A program made the position numbers and the translations under genes. From contig NZ_JAACFS010000004.1 in NCBI RefSeq assembly GCF_029051645.1, positions 124,001 to 188,000 of the forward strand: a DNA stretch of 64,000 bases. Direction: 5' to 3'. Below the pieces are notes generated by a model, which ran no database searches, had not been told where the DNA came from, and worked only from the letters and a program-made list of their open reading frames with translations. This document shows, one piece after another, positions 53,346-62,229 of this stretch. The DNA is from Bradyrhizobium sp. CSA112 (GTDB lineage: Bacteria; Pseudomonadota; Alphaproteobacteria; Rhizobiales; Xanthobacteraceae). How positions within the stretch are numbered: position 1 is the stretch's first letter; each line of letters starts with the position of its first letter.

Positions 53346-55283
53346 ATGTCATTGACGATGGCCCAAGGAATGAAGCGCCTCGGGATGCCGATCGCGGCGC
53401 TGTTTGGCGTGGCCGTGCTCGCCCTGATCGGCACCTCCTGGTTCCTCAACCGCGACGCGCTGCGGCAGGCGGTTGAGGCGCAGATCCGCGCGGTCACCGG
53501 GCTCGATCTGGTCGTGTCAGGCGCGATCGACGTTTCGGTGTTTCCGGGGAGCTACGTTTCCTTTCACAATGTCGGGCTGAAGGGCGGCGGCACCACCGAC
53601 CCCGCGCTGCAGGTCGATGTGCTGACCGCGAACCTGCGCCTGCTGCCGCTGTTGCTGCGCCGCTTTGAAATCGCAGATGTCATGATGCTGCGGCCGCACA
53701 TCCGCGTCGTCAGGGAAGCGGGCGGCGAGAGCAACTGGACACCGTTCATCGAACGGATCGCGCGCACAATGAAGCCCGGCGCCGAGAACCAGGTCTCGTT
53801 CTCTGAAATCCGAATTCAGGACGGCGTGATCAAATACGAGGACGCCACCAACAACGTCAAAGAGCAGCTTGGCGATATCGATCTCTCGCTGGCATGGCCG
53901 TCGATTTCGCGCTCGTTCGCGGCGACCGGACAGTTCGACTGGCGCGGCGAGCGCGTGGACGGATCGATCTCGGCCAGCGACTTCGTTGCGATGCTGTCGC
54001 GCGACCGCTCGGGCCTGAAAGCGCGGCTGGTCAGCGCGCCCGTCAAGCTCGCGTTCGACGGCTCGGTCGCCAACCGCACCAGCCTGATGATGGAAGGCAC
54101 GGTGACCGCTGACAGCCTGTCGCTGCGCAATGCGCTGCGCTGGATGGGACAGGCGGTGCCCGGCAGCGGCGGCTTCGGCCGGTTCGCGTTGAGGGCCCGC
54201 GCCAATGTCGTCGGCGCCTCGGTTGCGCTCACGAACGTGAATGTCGAGCTCGACGGCAATGTTGCCGAAGGCGTGATGACGGTTGCCAATAACGGCCGCC
54301 AGACGCTGCAGGCAACGCTGGCGGCCGGCGCGCTGGATTTCACGCCCTACATCTCGACCTTCCGCCTGCTGGCGAGCGGCGCGCGCGACTGGAACAGGCA
54401 ATTGTTCGACCTGACGTCGCTTTCCGCCACCGACCTCGACATGCGCCTGTCGGCGGCGCGGGTGACGGTCGGCGGAACCAAGCTCGGCCGCACTGCCCTT
54501 GGCGCCAACCTGCGCGGCGGTGCGCTGGCGCTCTCGGTCGGCGAAGCGCAGATGTATGGCGGCATTGCCAAGGGGTCGTTCGGGATCGCGCGCCTGGACA
54601 CGGTGGCCGACGTCAAGGCGCAGTTGCAGTTCACCGATGTCGATCTGCAGGCCTGCGCCAATGAATTGTTCGGCATCACCAAACTGTCCGGCCGCGGCAA
54701 TCTCGGCCTCTCGCTGGTGGCGTCGGGCGCGAGCCCGTTCGGGCTCGCCTCCTCGCTCGACGGCACGGCGACGATGACCGGTCATGATGGCGCGATCGCA
54801 GGCTTCAATGTCGAGCAACTCCTGAAGCGGCTGGAGCGGCGGCCGTTGTCCGGCGGCGGCAACTTCCGCAGCGGTTCGACGCCTTACGACAATCTCTCGG
54901 TTTCGGTGCGGTTCAACGACGGCATCGCCACCGTCGAGGATATCCGCGTCGACGGACCGACGACGCGCCTGACCCTGACCGGCACCGCCTCGGTGCCGAG
55001 CCGCGAATACGACCTCAAGGGCGTCGCCAGCCTGACCTCAGCCGCCGGCAGCGGCGACAAGGGCTTTGAACTGCCCTTCGTGGTGCAGGGCCCATGGGAC
55101 GATCCGCTGGTGTTTCCCGATCCCGAAAGCCTGATCCGCCGCTCGCCGGGCGCAGCGCCGCTGCTGGACGCCGTGAAAGACCGCAAGACGCGCGATGCGG
55201 TGCGCTCGGTGATCGAGCGGTTTACGGGTGGCGGACCGAGGCCGGCGGCGGCGGATGGGGCGGCTGGGGCGAAGGCGAACTAG
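53346..55283 (+). CDS. AsmA-family envelope protein
   Basis: 645 residues. An N-terminal membrane anchor ('MPIAALFGVAVLALIGTSWF') is followed by the AsmA N-terminal pattern 'VEAQIRAVTGLDLVVSGAID' and 'VSVFPGSYVSFHNVGLKGG'. The rest is beta-rich, with the AsmA C-terminal 'VQGPWDDPLVFPDPESLIRR'. AsmA-like proteins sit in the inner membrane with a large periplasmic domain and are linked to lipid transport between membranes. The tail is alanine-rich (PAAADGAAGAKAN). It stands alone. Confidence 0.9.
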   Translation: MSLTMAQGMKRLGMPIAALFGVAVLALIGTSWFLNRDALRQAVEAQIRAVTGLDLVVSGAIDVSVFPGSYVSFHNVGLKGGGTTDPALQVDVLTANLRLLPLLLRRFEIADVMMLRPHIRVVREAGGESNWTPFIERIARTMKPGAENQVSFSEIRIQDGVIKYEDATNNVKEQLGDIDLSLAWPSISRSFAATGQFDWRGERVDGSISASDFVAMLSRDRSGLKARLVSAPVKLAFDGSVANRTSLMMEGTVTADSLSLRNALRWMGQAVPGSGGFGRFALRARANVVGASVALTNVNVELDGNVAEGVMTVANNGRQTLQATLAAGALDFTPYISTFRLLASGARDWNRQLFDLTSLSATDLDMRLSAARVTVGGTKLGRTALGANLRGGALALSVGEAQMYGGIAKGSFGIARLDTVADVKAQLQFTDVDLQACANELFGITKLSGRGNLGLSLVASGASPFGLASSLDGTATMTGHDGAIAGFNVEQLLKRLERRPLSGGGNFRSGSTPYDNLSVSVRFNDGIATVEDIRVDGPTTRLTLTGTASVPSREYDLKGVASLTSAAGSGDKGFELPFVVQGPWDDPLVFPDPESLIRRSPGAAPLLDAVKDRKTRDAVRSVIERFTGGGPRPAAADGAAGAKAN

Positions 55284-55363
55284 CCTGGTCGCGGTCGCGT
55301 AGCCCCGATGAGCGGCAGCGACATCCGGGATTTGTCTCCCGCATATCGCCCTGCGAATGCGAG

Positions 55364-55849
55364 CTACATGCCACGGGCTAGTTGGACAAGACTGACGATA
55401 TCGATCAGTGTGGCGGCTGCTGCCGCAAAGACGATCACGAAGGTGAATGCGTGAAGGAGATACTTCTTATATGGAGGTCGTTTTTCACGCTCAGCAGCAA
55501 ATTCTCTTGCGAACGGCTTTGAGAAGATGAGAATCGATGCGGCAGCCAGGCTTAGGACCGCCATCGTAATCGCCCAGACGACGCCGACGTGCATTGGTTT
55601 GGCAAAGCTCCACAGCGCGAAGACGACAGTCCCTGCAAAGAAAATATACAATGCTGCGCCGGCGTATCGCGCAATCCTGCTCAGCAGCCAAAGGCCTATC
55701 AAAATTATCAACGCTTCCAGGCCTTGAAACGCACTGCCGTAGCTGAGGTGTGGCAAATACCACTGCGAATATAGGAAAAAGCCGCAATTCAAGACCACTA
55801 TCAAAGCTGAAAGATAAAGCGCCGCCCTGTAACCGCATCGCTCAAGCAT
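55364..55849 (-). CDS. Four-helix membrane protein, unknown
   Basis: 161 residues with hydrophobic segments at about 9-27, 45-60, 65-83, 90-110 and 136-155. No cysteine pair or recognised motif is present. Charged residues cluster in the loop 'FAREFAAEREKRPPYKK', which may be cytoplasmic. The coding sequence is less GC-rich than its neighbours. Its stop lies 80 bp from the end of the convergent AsmA-like gene. Not recognised. Confidence 0.6.
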   Translation of the reverse strand: MLERCGYRAALYLSALIVVLNCGFFLYSQWYLPHLSYGSAFQGLEALIILIGLWLLSRIARYAGAALYIFFAGTVVFALWSFAKPMHVGVVWAITMAVLSLAAASILIFSKPFAREFAAEREKRPPYKKYLLHAFTFVIVFAAAAATLIDIVSLVQLARGM

Positions 55850-55915
55850 GCAACCCCCTCTAAACTGTCACGCTCAATTCACTGAGTCGAAATCATAAGC
55901 GCGCTGAGCAGACGA

Positions 55916-56143
55916 TCACGGGACGTCATTGCTCCGACTACCCCCGACACCATACGGCTTGTTGAGAAAGTAACTCCGGTTACCCAGCGCCGCTTCGGCA
56001 TACTGATCGATTGCAACGATGATCGCCTGGACGTGGGCGTGGCACCAGCCTTCCCGCGTCGCCCGGATGCGCACCTCCGCCAGGGCTTTTATCCATGGCG
56101 GGTTGTCCGCGTTGGGGTCGTACCATCTGAGCGGTCCGGACAT
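55916..56143 (-). CDS. Small hypothetical protein
   Basis: 75 residues starting MSGPLRWYDPNADNPPWIKA, with a helical segment about 35-55 ('HAHVQAIIVAIDQYAEAALG') and a polar C-terminus. It overlaps the next ORF by 55 bp in another frame, so one of the two could be spurious. The opening 'RWYDPNADNPPW' looks like small Bradyrhizobium hypotheticals, which favours this one being real. Confidence 0.55.
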   Translation of the reverse strand: MSGPLRWYDPNADNPPWIKALAEVRIRATREGWCHAHVQAIIVAIDQYAEAALGNRSYFLNKPYGVGGSRSNDVP

Positions 56144-56301
56144 AGCTGGCCCCTGTCGATGAAGTCTTTCAGCTCCGCTCGCATGCGCGCGAGCAGGAGC
56201 TGCGCCCGCGCATTGTCCAATCCGGAGTGATCGAGCTGACGCATGAGCTTGTCCAGTTCGACGATCCGTTGGCGCAGCGATTGAATCGGGTCATCGCTCA
56301 C
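56089..56301 (-). CDS. Small helical hypothetical protein
   Basis: 70 residues starting MSDDPIQSLRQRIVELDKLM, mainly helical and leucine-rich with a possible short coiled coil. Its C-terminal 18 residues overlap the following frame. It starts inside the 3' end of the 136-residue gene, with an overlap of 11 bp, suggesting translational coupling. The function is unknown. Confidence 0.5.
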   Translation of the reverse strand: MSDDPIQSLRQRIVELDKLMRQLDHSGLDNARAQLLLARMRAELKDFIDRGQLCPDRSDGTTPTRTTRHG

Positions 56302-56701
56302 GGCGGCCTCGAGCCTTTTCCGTTCCGATAAAATCGGAACGGGGCTCTAGATTCTTGATTTGACGCGTTTCCTTGACGCGAACCGGTCCCCACCCCGGAT
56401 CAAGTCCGGGGCTGGCTTTCGCTGGAAAACGCATCGGCGCCCCGTTCGAAGGCTTCCTGCAGACCGCGCGAACGTCCAGCTTTAGCCGCTCATCGACGTT
56501 GAGCAGCCGTTCTTCGCCGCCGAGCCGGTTCCGCTCGCTGATCAGGCCGACCATGGTGACCCGCATGGACATCAGGTGAACAGCGGCTGCCGAGCAGTCC
56601 TCATCCCGGTTGATCTGTTTGCGGATATTATCCTCCGCACTCAGCATCTCCGCCCGCAAGAACCTGATTTTTCTACGAATTTCATTCAATTTGTTGTCCA
56701 T
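56291..56701 (-). CDS. Helical hypothetical protein
   Basis: 136 residues from the ATG at 56701, preceded by GAGGTG. The first 70 residues are strongly helical ('MDNKLNEIRRKIRFLRAEML', 'INRDEDCSAAAVHLMSMRV'). The tail from about residue 85 is basic and disordered, and contains a hairpin-forming stretch (CGTTCCGAT-AAA-ATCGGAACG at 56321-56341). The N-terminal part resembles the 70-residue neighbour in style. The true end could be earlier if a frameshift exists. The function is unknown. Confidence 0.5.
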   Translation of the reverse strand: MDNKLNEIRRKIRFLRAEMLSAEDNIRKQINRDEDCSAAAVHLMSMRVTMVGLISERNRLGGEERLLNVDERLKLDVRAVCRKPSNGAPMRFPAKASPGLDPGWGPVRVKETRQIKNLEPRSDFIGTEKARGRRER

Positions 56702-56833
56702 GGGCCACCTCGCTAGGGTTGAACTCCATAAAGAACAAATAAAGAACAAATTTCAAGTTAAGAGTCGGCTCCCGAGCAAAGATTCTTTGGAGCTGCCCGA
56801 TGTCCCGCCTACCCGACCAGGTGGACGCCCCGA

Positions 56834-56965
56834 ATGACACCCCGCCAACTGGCAACGCTCCGCACCTACCAGCCAAAACTGTTCGAGAAGGATTTGACGG
56901 CCAGGGAAGCCGAGCGACGGATTGCGGTGCTGAAGGCGGAGATTGAGTTGGCGAATTCGTTCTGA
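56834..56965 (+). CDS. Small hypothetical protein (43 aa)
   Basis: The frame starts MTPRQLATLRTYQPKLFEKD and ends 'AVLKAEIELANSF'. The segment 'LTAREAERRIAVLKAEIELA' is a clean amphipathic helix. It resembles short conserved rhizobial proteins with 'MTPRQ..TL' starts. There is no strong ribosome site, so the true start may lie upstream in a decayed region. It ends 53 bp before the operators of the ribbon-helix-helix gene. Confidence 0.45.
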   Translation: MTPRQLATLRTYQPKLFEKDLTAREAERRIAVLKAEIELANSF

Positions 56966-57018
56966 ACGGTCGGCTGTTGCATCATCAAGATAAGCAAGCC
57001 CTTGAAACGATATCTGGG

Positions 57019-57056
57019 CCATCCATATACCATCCATACAGACGCTATATGGATGG
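57019..57056. promoter_or_regulatory. Candidate operators for the ribbon-helix-helix regulator
   Basis: CCATCCATA occurs directly repeated at 57019-57027 and 57030-57038, and inverted as TATGGATGG at 57048-57056, just before the ATG at 57064. Spacing of arms and position suit autoregulation by the adjacent RHH protein. Confidence 0.6.
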
Positions 57057-57063
57057 TGCAATT

Positions 57064-57483
57064 ATGGCAACTAACGTCCGGGAACTTCGACCCAAGCCGC
57101 CTGAAACAGAGAAAATCACGATCAATCTTGGTTATGTCGACCTTGGTCACGTCGATCTGATGGTTCAGGAAGGGTTCTACTCGAACCGCACCGATTTCAT
57201 TCGAACAGCGATCCGGAACCAACTCGAACGTCATGCCGACGTCGTAAAGCAGTCAACGGTCCGAAAAAGTCTGGACCTCGGACTGCGAAACTACAGCCGC
57301 GAGGACCTCGAAGCCGTGCGGCGAGCGGGTGAGATGCTGCACATCAATGTTCTGGGCCTTGCCAGCATCGCCCAAGACGTCACGCCTGAGCTTGCTCGCG
57401 CCACCATTGCCTCAGTCTCCGTGCTGGGCGCATTGCATGCCAGTCCAGCCGTGAAGGCCGCCCTCGCCGACAGGACACGGTGA
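57064..57483 (+). CDS. CopG/ribbon-helix-helix family regulator
   Basis: 139 residues from the ATG at 57064; an in-frame ATG at 57049 is possible. 'ITINLGYVDLGHVDLMVQEG' gives the DNA-contacting beta-strand, then 'FYSNRTDFIRTAIRNQLERH' the helix-helix, giving the RHH fold in residues 17-59. The remaining 80 residues are helical and may bind a partner or ligand. Its stop overlaps the next gene (GTGA). It is linked to a PHB-depolymerase-type esterase, so polymer or ester degradation may be its target. Confidence 0.82.
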   Translation: MATNVRELRPKPPETEKITINLGYVDLGHVDLMVQEGFYSNRTDFIRTAIRNQLERHADVVKQSTVRKSLDLGLRNYSREDLEAVRRAGEMLHINVLGLASIAQDVTPELARATIASVSVLGALHASPAVKAALADRTR

Positions 57484-58691
57484 AGGCGATGCTGAACCAG
57501 GACATAATTCGGGAGGCGACACGCCTCACGCGCGCGGGCCAACTCGTTGAGGCCACCGCGCTCCTTCAGCGCATGCTTCGCGGCGAGAGCGCGCCAGACG
57601 CGTCATCGGATACCGACGGTCGCATCGCTCTTCCAGGACGCAAACCGCTCATCATTGACGCGAAGGCCGATGCTGTTGAGGAGAAGACCGATAGTCATCC
57701 GAAATTAGAGCCAGCCCCCTCCGCACAACCGCGCATGCCCCGCGCGTTACTGGATCGCAAAGAGGCGCGCTCTGGGATCGAACTGCGGGGTGTGATGAAG
57801 CGCGCCCCGCTGTCCACGCCGGACATCGTGCCGGAGGGCGCCCGGTTCATTGAAAGGACGTACAGCAGTCCCGCGGGAAGCCGTGCCTACAGGCTCTTCA
57901 TCCCGAGCCGCTATCGGGAGCAGCCGCTTCCCTTGGTCGTCATGCTTCACGGCTGTACTCAGTCGCCGGATGATTTCGCCGCCGGCACGAGGATGAACTT
58001 TCTCGCGGAGGAACAGAATTGCTTCGTGGTCTATCCGGCTCAGCCCAGCCAGGCAAATCAGGCGAAATGCTGGAACTGGTTTCGCACAGCCGACCAGCAG
58101 CGAGGCAGGGGCGAACCCTCGCTTATCGCAGGCATCACTCGCCAAATCATGGATGACTATTTGGTTGATCGAAAGCGCGTCTACGTGGGTGGACTGTCGG
58201 CCGGAGCTGCCGCCGCGGCTATCATGGGAGCGACATACAACGATCTGTACGCGGCAATCGGTATACATTCTGGCCTCGCGTGCGGAGTTGCCACCGACCT
58301 TCCCTCTGCGCTTGTCGCGATGCGACAAGGCGGGTCCGATCTCAAGGCAATCTTAGGTGACCGGCCACCTGTCCCAACCATTGTTTTCCACGGCGATCGC
58401 GACGCTACCGTGCACCCAAACAATGGCGGTCAAATTCTTGAACAATCTGTGAGAGCGATGAGCACACAAAAGAAGGTGCATCGCGGGAAAGTACCCGGAG
58501 GGCATGCCTATACCCGAACGATCCTGAGCGACGCGAGCGGACGCGGAATGTTGGAGCACTGGAATATCCACGGAGCCGGACACGCATGGTCCGGAGGCAG
58601 CCCTGCGGGGTCCTACACTGATCCGCGAGGACCGGACGCAACAAGGGAAATGCTTCGTTTTTTTCTCGAGCATTCGCTCCCAGAGGAGTAA
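57480..58691 (+). CDS. PHB depolymerase family esterase
   Basis: 403 residues starting at GTG 57480 (an ATG lies at 57489). The N-terminal 115 residues are a hydrophilic extension with no signal peptide. The alpha/beta-hydrolase core shows the oxyanion segment 'VVMLHGCTQSPDDFAAGTRM', the lipase box G-L-S240-A-G, the acid in 'VFHGDRDATVHP' (D306 or D308) and H368 in 'GAGHAWSGG'. This matches the esterase, PHB depolymerase family (type related to feruloyl/acetylxylan esterases). Lack of a signal peptide suggests an intracellular substrate. Confidence 0.9.
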   Translation: MKAMLNQDIIREATRLTRAGQLVEATALLQRMLRGESAPDASSDTDGRIALPGRKPLIIDAKADAVEEKTDSHPKLEPAPSAQPRMPRALLDRKEARSGIELRGVMKRAPLSTPDIVPEGARFIERTYSSPAGSRAYRLFIPSRYREQPLPLVVMLHGCTQSPDDFAAGTRMNFLAEEQNCFVVYPAQPSQANQAKCWNWFRTADQQRGRGEPSLIAGITRQIMDDYLVDRKRVYVGGLSAGAAAAAIMGATYNDLYAAIGIHSGLACGVATDLPSALVAMRQGGSDLKAILGDRPPVPTIVFHGDRDATVHPNNGGQILEQSVRAMSTQKKVHRGKVPGGHAYTRTILSDASGRGMLEHWNIHGAGHAWSGGSPAGSYTDPRGPDATREMLRFFLEHSLPEE

Positions 58692-59753
58692 GGCCGCCTC
58701 AGTCGGCGGCCGATCTCGCGATGTCGCCTGTTGGGCACTGAGACGACATCGCCCGGCCGCCAAATGTCCGCTTTGCGCCGGAAGCAGCAAGCGTGCAACA
58801 TCTGGGACGTTATCTTTGATCCCGCATATTGCATGCGCTCATGCGGGCTACGCTTGCTGCGTTTTCGACCCCAGACCCGTTGCGCCAAAAAACTAATTTG
58901 CTCAACCAAATCAACCTGATTTCACTCGTCCAGTCCTCGCCAAAAAAAATATTCCCCTTCCCGTTTCCCCCAAATCACCCCCATAACTCCCGCACCTCAT
59001 CCCCTTGAACGAGGGGCGTATCGCGATCGTCACGAAACGTTGGGATGGGATGCGGTGGACGCGGCAGCGTTGGGCGCGCAGGCATGTTCGCAGGGCGGTT
59101 TTCCGTGAGCGATCGACAGCGTGTAGACGAACGGCGCTTGAACGCCTCCGCCAAAACTTTGGCTGGTCGCATATGGCTGGTCGAATGGTTTGGTGAAGGA
59201 AGCTGCGTACGGCAAAACCGTGTGGTCCTGGCACCCGTGGCTGGTGCTAAATCGGCGGAGGTTGTTCGAGCCCAACCGGGTTTCGATCGACCGCTAATTC
59301 GTCGATGACGGAGGCAAGAGGAATTCGTCTCCGGGGAGAGCACGGCATAAGCCGTAAAGCCATTGCGCAGGGAAGGCCGGATGCTCTCCGCTGGACCTGT
59401 ATGCTCGTGTGCGCACTTCTTTGTGCACATTGCACACGAGACCGCGGGTGCAGCGCGCACCCGGTCTTCCCTGCGCCCTCGTTGGGCGAGAGCTTCGGTC
59501 AAGCCTCGGGCGCATCGCGCCGCGAGATCGCGGGTTCGCGCCGTTCTCCCCCGGCTTTCGGTATCCGAGGGCGCAAATGATTGAACCAAAATGATTGAAC
59601 CAAATGCCGAGGCGCAACCGTGTGGTTTGCCGCATTTGCGCCCGGAATGTCCCCCTACAGAAGTCTGCCTTGCCCCATCTGGATCGCGTCGCGCGCATGG
59701 GCTAAGTGTTTTATCCAACCGGTTAACAAGCCGGCGTTTTCAGGGAGAACAAC
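58692..59753. other. 1-kb region without a supported gene
   Basis: The first part has a hairpin GGCCGCC-TCAGTC-GGCGGCC after the esterase stop. The 59320-59600 section contains Bradyrhizobium-style repeat DNA ('GAATTCGTCTCCGGGGAGAG', 'CATTGCGCAGGGAAGGCCGG') and a direct repeat AATGATTGAACCA near 59576-59602. ORFs on both strands are unconvincing. Immediately before the GTG at 59754 lies AGGGAGAAC. Confidence 0.5.
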
Positions 59754-61139
59754 GTGATATCCAAGAAACTAGGTGGGCTTTCACTCGCGGTCGCAGCCGT
59801 CGGGCTGTTTTACGCCACCGCACCCGCGCTGGCCCAGCAAAAAACCATCACCGTCTGGTTCGGCAAGGGCTTTTACAAGTCCGAGGACGACGCACTTTTG
59901 GAGGCGATCAAGAAGTTCGAGGCCAAGACCGGCATCAAGGTCGAACTGTCGCAATACGCCATTCAGGACATGATCCCGAAGACGGTGGCGGCGCTGGATT
60001 CCGGCACCGTGCCCGATGTCGCCTATTCCGACAGCTATGACGTGCAGGCGCAGGGCAAATGGGCCTATGAGGGCAAGCTCGAGGATCTCGGCGACATCCT
60101 GCTGCCGATGAAGTCCGCGTTCGCGCCGAACACGCTGGAAACCGCGCTGCTCTATAACGACGTCGCCAAGAAGAAGGCCTATTACGGCTTTCCGCTGAAG
60201 CAGCAGAGCATGCACGTCCAGATCTGGCAGGACATGCTGGAGCAGGCCGGCTTCAAGCAGAGCGACATCCCGACCAAATGGGAAGACTACTGGTCGTTCT
60301 GGTGCAACAAGGTGCAGCCGGCGATCCGCAAGGCCACCGGCCAGCGCGTCTACGCCGTCGGCCAGCCGATGGGCGTTGAATCCACCGACTCGTTCCAGTC
60401 GTTCTACACCTTCATGGACGCCTACAACGTCAAGCTGGTTGATGACGACGGCAAGCTTACGGTTGACGATCCCAAGGTGCGCGAGAACCTGATCAAGGCG
60501 ATGAAGGATTACACCGACACCTACATCAAGGGCTGCACGCCACCCTCCTCCACCACTTGGAAGGATCCGGACAACAACGTCGCTTTCCACAACAAGACGA
60601 TCGTGATGACGCACAACTTCACGATCTCGATCGCGGCGAAATGGCTCGACGACGCCAACAACCCGGCGCTGACGCCGGAACAGCGCGCGCTCGGCAAGAA
60701 GAACTATGACGAGACCATCATCACCGCGTCGTTCCCCAACAAGCCGGACGGCACGCCGATCAAGTACCGCTCGGACGTCAAGACCGGCTTGATGTTCACG
60801 GTCGCCAAGAACAAGGCCGAGGGCAAGGAATTCATCAAATTCCTGCTGCAGGAAGAGAACGTGCGGCCCTATATCGAGGGCGCGCTCGGCCGCTGGTTCC
60901 CGGTGACATCAGCCAGCCAGCAGAGCCCGTTCTGGCAAGCTGACCGCCATCGCAAGGCTGTGTACAATCAGTTCACCGGCGGCACCACGCCGTTCGACTT
61001 CACCAAGAACTGGAAGTTCACGATCCTGAACAACGAGAACGTCTGGGCCAAGGCGATGAACCGCGTGGTGAGCGAGAAGGTTCCGGTCGACAAGGCCGTC
61101 GACGAACTGATCGCCCGCATCAAGCAGGTCGCGGGTTGA
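59754..61139 (+). CDS. ABC transporter substrate-binding protein (sugar type)
   Basis: 461 residues, GTG start with AGGGAGAACAAC upstream. The signal peptide (MISKKLGGLSLAVAAVGLFY) ends near APALAQQ. The mature start 'KTITVWFGKGFYKSEDDALL' and 'KTGIKVELSQY' are typical of extracellular solute-binding family 1, which bind sugars or glycerol-type ligands. Together with the two permeases downstream (61357, 62226), it forms an importer. The ligand is unknown, and no ATPase gene lies in the window. Confidence 0.9.
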   Translation: MISKKLGGLSLAVAAVGLFYATAPALAQQKTITVWFGKGFYKSEDDALLEAIKKFEAKTGIKVELSQYAIQDMIPKTVAALDSGTVPDVAYSDSYDVQAQGKWAYEGKLEDLGDILLPMKSAFAPNTLETALLYNDVAKKKAYYGFPLKQQSMHVQIWQDMLEQAGFKQSDIPTKWEDYWSFWCNKVQPAIRKATGQRVYAVGQPMGVESTDSFQSFYTFMDAYNVKLVDDDGKLTVDDPKVRENLIKAMKDYTDTYIKGCTPPSSTTWKDPDNNVAFHNKTIVMTHNFTISIAAKWLDDANNPALTPEQRALGKKNYDETIITASFPNKPDGTPIKYRSDVKTGLMFTVAKNKAEGKEFIKFLLQEENVRPYIEGALGRWFPVTSASQQSPFWQADRHRKAVYNQFTGGTTPFDFTKNWKFTILNNENVWAKAMNRVVSEKVPVDKAVDELIARIKQVAG

Positions 61140-61175
61140 TGTAACGATGCCGACCGCCGCGAGAGTATGGTCTTC

Positions 61176-61316
61176 GTCGTCCCTGCCTAGTGCGCCGTTG
61201 CGCACGGAGCAGGGAGCCATACGCCGCGGCGGCCGCTTTTGAAAAATGCCCCGGTCGACGGCCTTGCGCAACAACAACGGCCTGTGGTTATGGGTCCCTG
61301 CTTTCGCAGGGACGAC
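61176..61316. repeat. Composite intergenic repeat, family A copy 4
   Basis: Begins GTCGTCCCTGCCTAGTGCGC and ends GGTCCCTGCTTTCGCAGGGA then CGAC. It lies between the binding protein and the first permease gene. Confidence 0.75.
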
Positions 61317-61356
61317 GGCGTAGCTGCGGCCGGCATCCCGTTCCAAGAGTAAACGT

Positions 61357-62229
61357 ATGGCAATCACGCTTTCGGGCGATCACGCAATAGCAAGCCCGCC
61401 GCTCTCAGCCCGGCTGACCACACCGCAGGTCTGGGGCATCGTGCTGCTCGCGCCCTATATCCTCGTGTTCCTGGCCTTCGTGGTCTATCCCGTCGGCTAC
61501 GGGCTGTGGCTGGCGCGGCATCCGGCGAGCTATGTCGCGCTCTATCACGACCCGATCTTCGCGCGTGCTGCCGTCAACACGCTGATCTTCCTGCTCGTCG
61601 GCATCAATCTCAAGATGGCGATCGCGCTGTTTTTGTCCGGCTTCTTCGCGCAGCAGCGCACCTGGATCAAATGGCTGTCGGTGCTGTTCATCCTGCCCTG
61701 GGCGGTGCCGTCGATCCCGACCATCCTCTCCGTGCGCTTCATGTTCAATCCCGAATGGGGCGTGATCAACCAGTTGATCTTCAAGTTCACCGCCGAGGAC
61801 GGCCCGAACTGGCTGAACGATCCGACGGTGGCGCTCGCCATGGCGATCGGCGTGCACATCTGGAAATCGCTGCCGTTCTGGACGCTGATCCTGATGACCG
61901 GGCGGCTTGCGATCTCGCACGATCTCTATGAAGCTGCCGAGGTCGACGGCGCGAGCTGGTCGCAGAAATTCCGCTACATCACCTGGCCGTCGATGCAAAC
62001 GCTCTACGTCACCTGCACGCTGCTCTCGATGATCTGGACGCTCGGCGATTTCAACAGCGTCTATCTGCTCACCGGAGGCGGCCCCGCCGACCTCACCCAC
62101 GTGCTGGCCACGCTCGGTATCCGCTATCTCCGGCTCGATCAGCTCTCGCTCGCGATGGCCTCCATCGTCTGCGCGCTGCCGTTCGTGCTGCCGCTGGTCT
62201 ATTTCATGATGAAACGGTTGTCGCGATGA
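61357..62229 (+). CDS. ABC transporter permease (sugar type, first)
   Basis: 290 residues, six predicted membrane helices. 'SARLTTPQVWGIVLLAPYIL' opens the first helix. The EAA loop is 'DLYEAAEVDGASWSQKFRYI', which contacts the ATPase. 'YLLTGGGPADLTHVLATLGI' is typical of MalF/UgpA-type permeases. It overlaps the next permease by 4 bp (ATGA). A 217-bp gap with a repeat separates it from the binding protein. Confidence 0.9.
   Translation: MAITLSGDHAIASPPLSARLTTPQVWGIVLLAPYILVFLAFVVYPVGYGLWLARHPASYVALYHDPIFARAAVNTLIFLLVGINLKMAIALFLSGFFAQQRTWIKWLSVLFILPWAVPSIPTILSVRFMFNPEWGVINQLIFKFTAEDGPNWLNDPTVALAMAIGVHIWKSLPFWTLILMTGRLAISHDLYEAAEVDGASWSQKFRYITWPSMQTLYVTCTLLSMIWTLGDFNSVYLLTGGGPADLTHVLATLGIRYLRLDQLSLAMASIVCALPFVLPLVYFMMKRLSR

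Noticed and set aside
56753..57234. Minus-strand frames opposite the RHH gene and its leader
   Set aside because: They overlap the operator repeats and the well-supported RHH gene, and show no family features.
59264..59300. A T-arm-like GTTCGAGCCC sequence suggesting a tRNA fragment
   Set aside because: No acceptor, D or anticodon arm can be built around it.
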